Positions 56,740 to 64,000 of a stretch of 64,000 bases of DNA are shown one piece after another. Every line of letters begins with the position of its first letter. Position 1 is the first letter of the stretch. This DNA is from Yponomeuta sedellus (Eukaryota > Arthropoda > Insecta > Lepidoptera > Yponomeutidae): positions 18,674,805 to 18,738,804 of the forward strand of contig OW203736.1 in assembly GCA_934045075.1 (NCBI GenBank), read 5' to 3'. A model generated the notes under the pieces. That model was not told the origin of the DNA. It saw only the letters and a list, made by a program, of their open reading frames with translations, and did no database searches. Position numbers and translations under genes: made by a program.

Positions 56740-56887
56740 AGCCTATCGAATAGTCGCCGCATGCTGCGTTTTAGTAAACAATAAACGCTGCAAGCAATAA
56801 TGACACGTATGTCCACTAGGGTAAGGTTCAAAACTCTTTGATGGGTTACTGTTCGAGCGACGTTGCCGCGTGTACCGATTGTAGGTA
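56740..56887 (+). repeat. LTR piece at the Sailor insertion site
   Basis: CTATCGAATAGTCGCCGCAT and following sequence match 46327-46470 of the gag-only element's 3' LTR with scattered changes. It ends at TAGGTA where the Sailor-type transposon starts; the LTR continues on the other side at 63971. Confidence 0.85.
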
Positions 56888-57342
56888 AAGTTGACGACAG
56901 GTCGACATGGCAATCGGGGCATGAGGTGAGCCGCGGAGGCGGGGTCGCCGCGCACACCCGCACAGTCCCCGCGTCGTCTTAGTCTTAGTGTCGCACGAGT
57001 CCGTATCGACCGCGTTTATCGATTATAATCTCGCTCACATAATTTATTACTATTGTGTCTTAAAAATGGGTACGGTTGCATCTTCTTCCCGTGTTCAAAA
57101 TGCAAGTGCAAAAAAAGCAATAAAGCTAAGTATAATTTTTTGTACACCCAATGTGTATAACATAGAGAAACCTAAATATATTTTAACACCTACATGTACC
57201 TATGTCACCTATGTTAAACAAAATAAATGATTTGATTGAAAAAAAAAAAAAATAATTCTCTCTCAAGCTCGAGAACTAGCTAGAAAATTGTGACATTGAA
57301 CGGAAAAATAATTGTTACAAATTTTCTGTCAATCAGACATTA

Positions 57343-57596
57343 TGTGATAGGCAAATAACATTATGTGATAGGCAAATAACATCATCACGCCACATGCCTT
57401 CACGTATCTGAAATATAGACAACTCCTCCCAAGGCACGTAGGATTATTATATATAAGCTAGTGTAAGTCTATAATAAGGGAGTTAAGAGACTGGAGTCTT
57501 AACGATGGATTAATTAAAATGTGATCATCCGTTCCTGTTGTTTCCCTGCTGCGCCGCCGTCCTACAACCACTCCCCCCACCACTGGGCATACTTCA
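57343..57596 (+). repeat. 5' LTR of mdg1-like element, with a 21-bp tandem duplication
   Basis: It matches the 3' LTR (233 bp) closely, except that its first 21 bases (TGTGATAGGCAAATAACATT plus A) are present twice. TATATAAG at about 57449 is a TATA-like box, followed by the presumed start region. Confidence 0.9.
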
Positions 57597-57711
57597 TGGC
57601 GACCGTGACAGCGAGACCGTGATGTCGAGGCGTCAGCAGAGGGCGTGAGTTTTTGGACTTGTGCAGGTGCTATTGTTTGTGTAGGGAACAAGTCCCCGAT
57701 TTCCAGTGACA

Positions 57712-57951
57712 ATGGGCGGCCAGGAAAGCAAAGATAATATTATTGTGTCCGCCCCTAGCAGCAGTATGGTGCCGGTATTATCATCAACTCCATCTACGGC
57801 TCTGGAACTGTCAGAGATACTACTCATGGCCGTAGTTGGATTCCTCTCGGCCTAAGCTCTGTCCCGACTACATAAAAAATTAAAGGAATACCTATATGCC
57901 AGCTGGGAGCAGCGGGCTGCTCGCCGTGCGATCCGTGGCGAGACTGTTTGA
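57712..57951 (+). pseudogene. Leader ORF: MG-start single-span membrane peptide, one stop
   Basis: It begins MGGQESKDNIIVSAPSS, an N-myristoylation-like start. A short polar linker and one hydrophobic span (LSEILLMAVVGFLSA) follow, then TAA at 57853-57855. The same frame continues with a basic tail (LHKKLKEYLYASW, RAARRAIRG) to TGA 57949-57951, 80 codons in all. It lies between the primer-binding site and gag. The same order (MG start, polar linker, span, basic tail, and even one stop) is seen at 786-1061. Function unknown; membrane targeting is inferred. Confidence 0.5.
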
Positions 57952-58033
57952 TTCGCGTGCAGTTAAATTTTTTTTTTTGTGAGTGTAATGTTTTGTTGTT
58001 ATAACTTTTTATTATTTGTGAACATTTACGTTG

Positions 58034-58540
58034 ATGGCGAGTCTCACCAGTATATTAGAAGAATTGCGGGTTATTCGTAGCGATATTATTAAACTAAGTA
58101 AAATTAAACGTGTGTCGTCGCAAGGTAGCAATAAGTTATTAGCAGCGCGGAGTATTAAGTCACGTTTTGACTCATTGTTAGATAGAGAATAGTAAAAAAG
58201 ACGTTGAAGCTGCGGATTTGGACCTTGCCAATCGTGTTTCGCGGCAGTTCGTAATATGGGTCCGCGACAACAACAGTTTCAGCAGAGTAGGCCACCGCAA
58301 GGGAACCGTTTTAGAGGTAATGCTACGCGCACCGCTGGACATAAATCAGCAAGTCAGCAAGGTCGCGGGCGCTCATTACATAACTCAGATAATCGGGCGT
58401 ATAACAATTTGCCTAGGTATGGTCTTTCTAGGTCAGGCGGTCAGCGCTCCGTGAATCATATAGAGTCGGACGCTACCGAACGTGATTCACAATCGACAGA
58501 TAGTCAGCGTAATGAGGAGTTACAATTTTTTCGTCCGTAA
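58034..58540 (+). pseudogene. Gag remnants of mdg1-like element
   Basis: 58034-58192 (52 codons) starts MASLTSILEELRVIRSDI, a likely gag N-terminus. After a deletion, 58256-58540 gives a Gln/Arg/Gly-rich C-terminal tail (QQFQQSRPPQGNRFRGN, GRGRS) with no zinc knuckle, as in 412/mdg1-type gag. The capsid core is missing. Confidence 0.65.
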
Positions 58541-59577
58541 CAAAGATTATGTAGATATTTTGTCATATAACAATAGTAATCACGTAGTGTTTTCATGTTT
58601 AGATAACGATTTGTCGCTGTTAGTAGATACGGGTGCTAATGTGTCGATTATAAAGTATGGAGTGATTAGTAAATTAGGATTACATATAGCTTAAGAGTAG
58701 CTTTATCAGGATTGACTTATGATGCATGTTTCTTATATTTAGATGATGTGATTGTTTTTGGGAAAAATCTTCGTGAGCATAACGTTAACCTTATCAAAGT
58801 TTTCGAACGGTTTAGGAAAGTAAATTTAAAACCTAATCCAAGCAAATGTGTCTTCCTCAAGAAAGAGATTAATTATTTAGGGCATATAATAACTTCCAGT
58901 GGAGTGTTGCCAGATAGTAGTAAAATTGACGTCTTGAAAAATTATCCTTCACCAAAAACAGCAGATGAGGTTCGTCGTTTTGTAGCTTTTGCTAATTTTT
59001 ATAGGAAATTCGTAAATGGATTTGCAGATATAGTTTATCCGTTGAATCGGTCATGCAAAAAGAACGTGGAATTTCAGTGGTCGAAGGATTGCGAGGATGC
59101 GTTTAAGAAGCTTAAATCAGTACTTAGCTCTCCTCCAGTTCTAGATTACCCAGATTTATCAGATGACAATGTTTTCCGTCTCCAAACAGATGCATCAGGA
59201 GTAGCAATTGGAGCCGTTTTGTCAAACGCTATTAACAAGCCTGTAGCTTTCGCTAGTAGGCAGCTGAATAAGTCAGAAATTAATTATCCAACTATTCACA
59301 AAGAATTGTTAGCAGTGGTTTGGGCAGTGAAGCATTTCCATCCTTATTTGTTTGGTAGGAAGTTTAAAATTCTTACGGATCATCGACCTTTGGTACATTT
59401 ATTTAGCATGACAGATCCTAGTAGTCGTTTGACTAAGTTTGGATTAAGTTTAGAAGAGTATGATTTTGAGATAGAATACATTAAGGGCTCTGAAAACGTA
59501 ACTGCAGATGCCTTATCAAGGATAATAATAACTTCAGACAAACTAAAATCCTTAAGTTCGGATGTTATAGGTATAAC
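58482..59577 (+). pseudogene. Protease plus RT (second half) and RNase H of mdg1-like element
   Basis: 58482-58694 overlaps the gag end and has the aspartic protease signature LLVDTGANVSII. A deletion then joins it to 58712-59577, which starts inside RT at FLYLDDVIVFGKNLREH. The frame continues with RT thumb and connection, then RNase H (LQTDASGVAIGAVLS, KELLAVVWAVKHFHPYLFG, ILTDHRPL, GSENVTADALSR). It is open to the junction with the GC-rich insertion. Confidence 0.88.
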
Positions 59578-62178
<2,601 letters not shown>

Positions 62179-62217
62179 TCTTTTCAGGGGAGGGAATCCC
62201 TACCTTTTCAGGGGAGG

Positions 62218-62450
62218 TGTGATAGGCAATTAACATCATCACGCCACATGCCTTCACGTATCTGAAATATAGACAACTCCTCCCAAGGCACGTAGGATTA
62301 TTATATATAAGCTAGTGTAAGACTAGAATAAGGGAGTTAAGAGACTGGAGTCTTAACGATGTATTAATTAAAATGTGATCATCCGTTTCTGTTGTTTCCC
62401 TGCTGCGCCGCCGTCCTGCAACCACTCCCCCCACCACTGGGCATACTTCA
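62218..62450 (+). repeat. 3' LTR of mdg1-like element
   Basis: 233 bp, TG...CA, a few substitutions from the 5' LTR. It follows a duplicated polypurine-like block. Confidence 0.92.
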
Positions 62451-63698
62451 ATTAGACAGGGCTGTGTTTTATACAGGTCTATCGAAAAGAACTATGTCTA
62501 GGATAAAATCAGAATTAAAATCAGTGGGAGCAGAGGAAAAGTTGAAATCACCCAAAAAACGGAAGAAGACAGGTCTAAAATTTTGTGTTGATGATTTTGA
62601 TCGTACAGTGATTCACAACACCATAACAGAATTTTATTTACAAAAGAAGATCGTTCCGACATGTCCTAAGTTACACGTTGCTTTACGTGAAAAAATACCT
62701 TTTCCTTGGGGTATTCGTACATTACAACGGCTGGTAAAGAAAATGGGATACAGATGGCGTCAATGTCAAAATAAACGATCTATTTTAATTGAAAAGCCAG
62801 ATATAGTTTTCAAACGGTATCAATCCTTAAAAAAATGAGAGAATTCCGACAACAAAATAGAAATATTTTTTATTTAGATGAAACATGGGTGGATAATAAA
62901 TTAACTTTCAAAAAGTGTTAGCAAATGATTGGAACAAAAGGAATTCTCACAGATACTAGTTCTTGAAATAGACTTATAGTTGTTGACGCAGGAGGGAAAA
63001 ACGGATTTATACCTGGAGCTTCTTTAATTTTTAAGGCCGGTACTACGACTGGCGACTATCATGGTCAAATGAATGGCGAGAATTTTGAAAAATGGGTAAA
63101 GGAAAAACTTTTGCCGTCTCTTCCTGAACGCAGTGTCGTGGTAATGGATAACGCACCTTACCATAGTGTCCAGCTCAACAAACCCCCAACAAAAAGTTCT
63201 CTAAAATCAGTTATGATAAATTGGCTGGAAGACATTAATATATCGTGCGTTAGATCAATGAGAAAGCCAGATTTATTTAAAATTATAGAACAACATAAAC
63301 CCGTTGATATCAATTATAAAATTGACCATATAATTAAAGGACATGGTCATGATATTATTAGATTACCTCCATATATGTGCGATTTAAATCCTATTGAATT
63401 AGCCTGGGCCGCCGTTAAACGCTTCGTCAGGGAACACAACATAAAGAGCGATTTGTGTTTGACAAAGCTTAAAGAGATAACAACGAATGCAATTTTGTCA
63501 GTCGCGGCAGAAAACAGGAGCAATTTCGAAAAACATGTCCAGAACCTTGAAAATGAATATTGGGAAAAAGACATGGGAATGGAAAATGAAATGGAAGATT
63601 TTATTATAAAAGTCGGAGATACCAGTGACGAAGATTCTTTAAGTTTTTGTAGCGATACGTTAGATGATTCCGATGAATAAATATTAACTTAAATGAAA

Positions 63699-63751
63699 AC
63701 GTGGTATTATTTTATTCATATTTTGTTAATATGAATAAAATAATACCACGT
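63699..63751. repeat. Palindrome after the DD82E gene
   Basis: Perfect 24-bp arms (ACGTGGTATTATTTTATTCA... and its complement) around a 5-base loop, 19 bases after the transposase stop. A direct copy of the stretch around the stop (CAGATGAATAAATATTAACT-like) recurs at about 63834, so this 3' end is locally duplicated. Confidence 0.85.
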
Positions 63752-64000
63752 TATGAATAAAATAATTCGCAGGTCTAATCGAAGTCCAATAGTATCGCTG
63801 ACGTCATAGGTTATATTGTTCATCATCTAAATTCAGATGAATAAATATTAACTTAAATGAAAACGTGGTATTTTTTTATTCACATTTTGTTACATACATA
63901 ATAAAAATATATCGATATTGAAAACGTCACGTCACTAGAGAATTGCCATGTCGACCTGTCGTCAACAGTACGGGAATGTTCAAGAACCCTTGCCGGCGGA

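Noticed and set aside
57066..57230. Third MG-start leader peptide of the same kind as 786 and 57712
   Set aside because: No membrane span follows; it lies inside the DD82E transposon ends and more likely belongs to the transposase N-terminus.

Overview
This is eukaryotic, AT-rich, transposon-dominated DNA, almost certainly from an insect and most probably a moth or butterfly. The evidence is a Mag-clade LTR element, BEL/Pao and mdg1/412-like elements, an R1-clade LINE with a viral-type helicase, DD41D and DD82E Tc1/mariner relatives, lepidopteran-style tRNA-headed repeats, spliced genes with GT/AG introns, and no bacterial operon structure. No intact, recognisable single-copy host gene was found. 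Nearly every coding signal belongs to a mobile element or a transposon-derived gene family, and most are broken.

Layout. 0-12 kb: a decayed BEL/Pao retroelement (RNase H, integrase, fusion-type Env) split by two insertions. The first is an LTR-element remnant (about 0.36-6.48 kb) whose own 3' LTR holds an apparently intact Mag-type element on the minus strand (1692-6352; identical 125-bp LTRs, 5-bp target duplication, one 1451-codon gag-pol ORF). The second is a DNA transposon with 32-bp inverted ends (9030-11099), which itself holds a LINE fragment. 12-20 kb: a second LINE fragment with a nested retroposon, a ~166-bp tandem satellite, tRNA-like repeats, and a large tetranucleotide array beside a palindrome. 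20.7-29.8 kb: a five-exon SAM-domain (SAMD3-like) gene followed 35 bp later by a CACTA/EnSpm-like transposase gene. Both are damaged, and the first carries a DD41D mariner in its last exon. 29.9-36 kb: foldback repeats, a MITE with 8-bp target duplication, a 2-kb palindrome of ~90-bp units and a tandemly duplicated exon-like block. 36-48 kb: an unknown ORF, a Ty3/gypsy integrase tail interrupted by a second DD41D mariner (catalytic Asp lost), an insect transposon-derived pseudogene, and a gag-only LTR element with both LTRs.

48.6-53.5 kb: an R1-clade LINE bracketed by a 13-bp target duplication. A tobamovirus-like SF1 helicase domain follows its ORF2 and lies inside the LINE boundaries. 54.75 kb to the end: a four-level nest. 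A gypsy element contains a DD82E (Sailor-type) transposon (56888-63968), which contains an mdg1/412-like LTR element (57343-62450, TSD ATTA), which contains a GC-rich insertion ending in a (TA)n tract.

The most notable items are the LINE-helicase chimera, the DD82E transposon with both ends and TA target site, small membrane-anchor ORFs in or near the leaders of three LTR elements, the SAM-domain plus transposase gene pair, and the two large palindromes. The palindromes are either recent inverted duplications or assembly artefacts.
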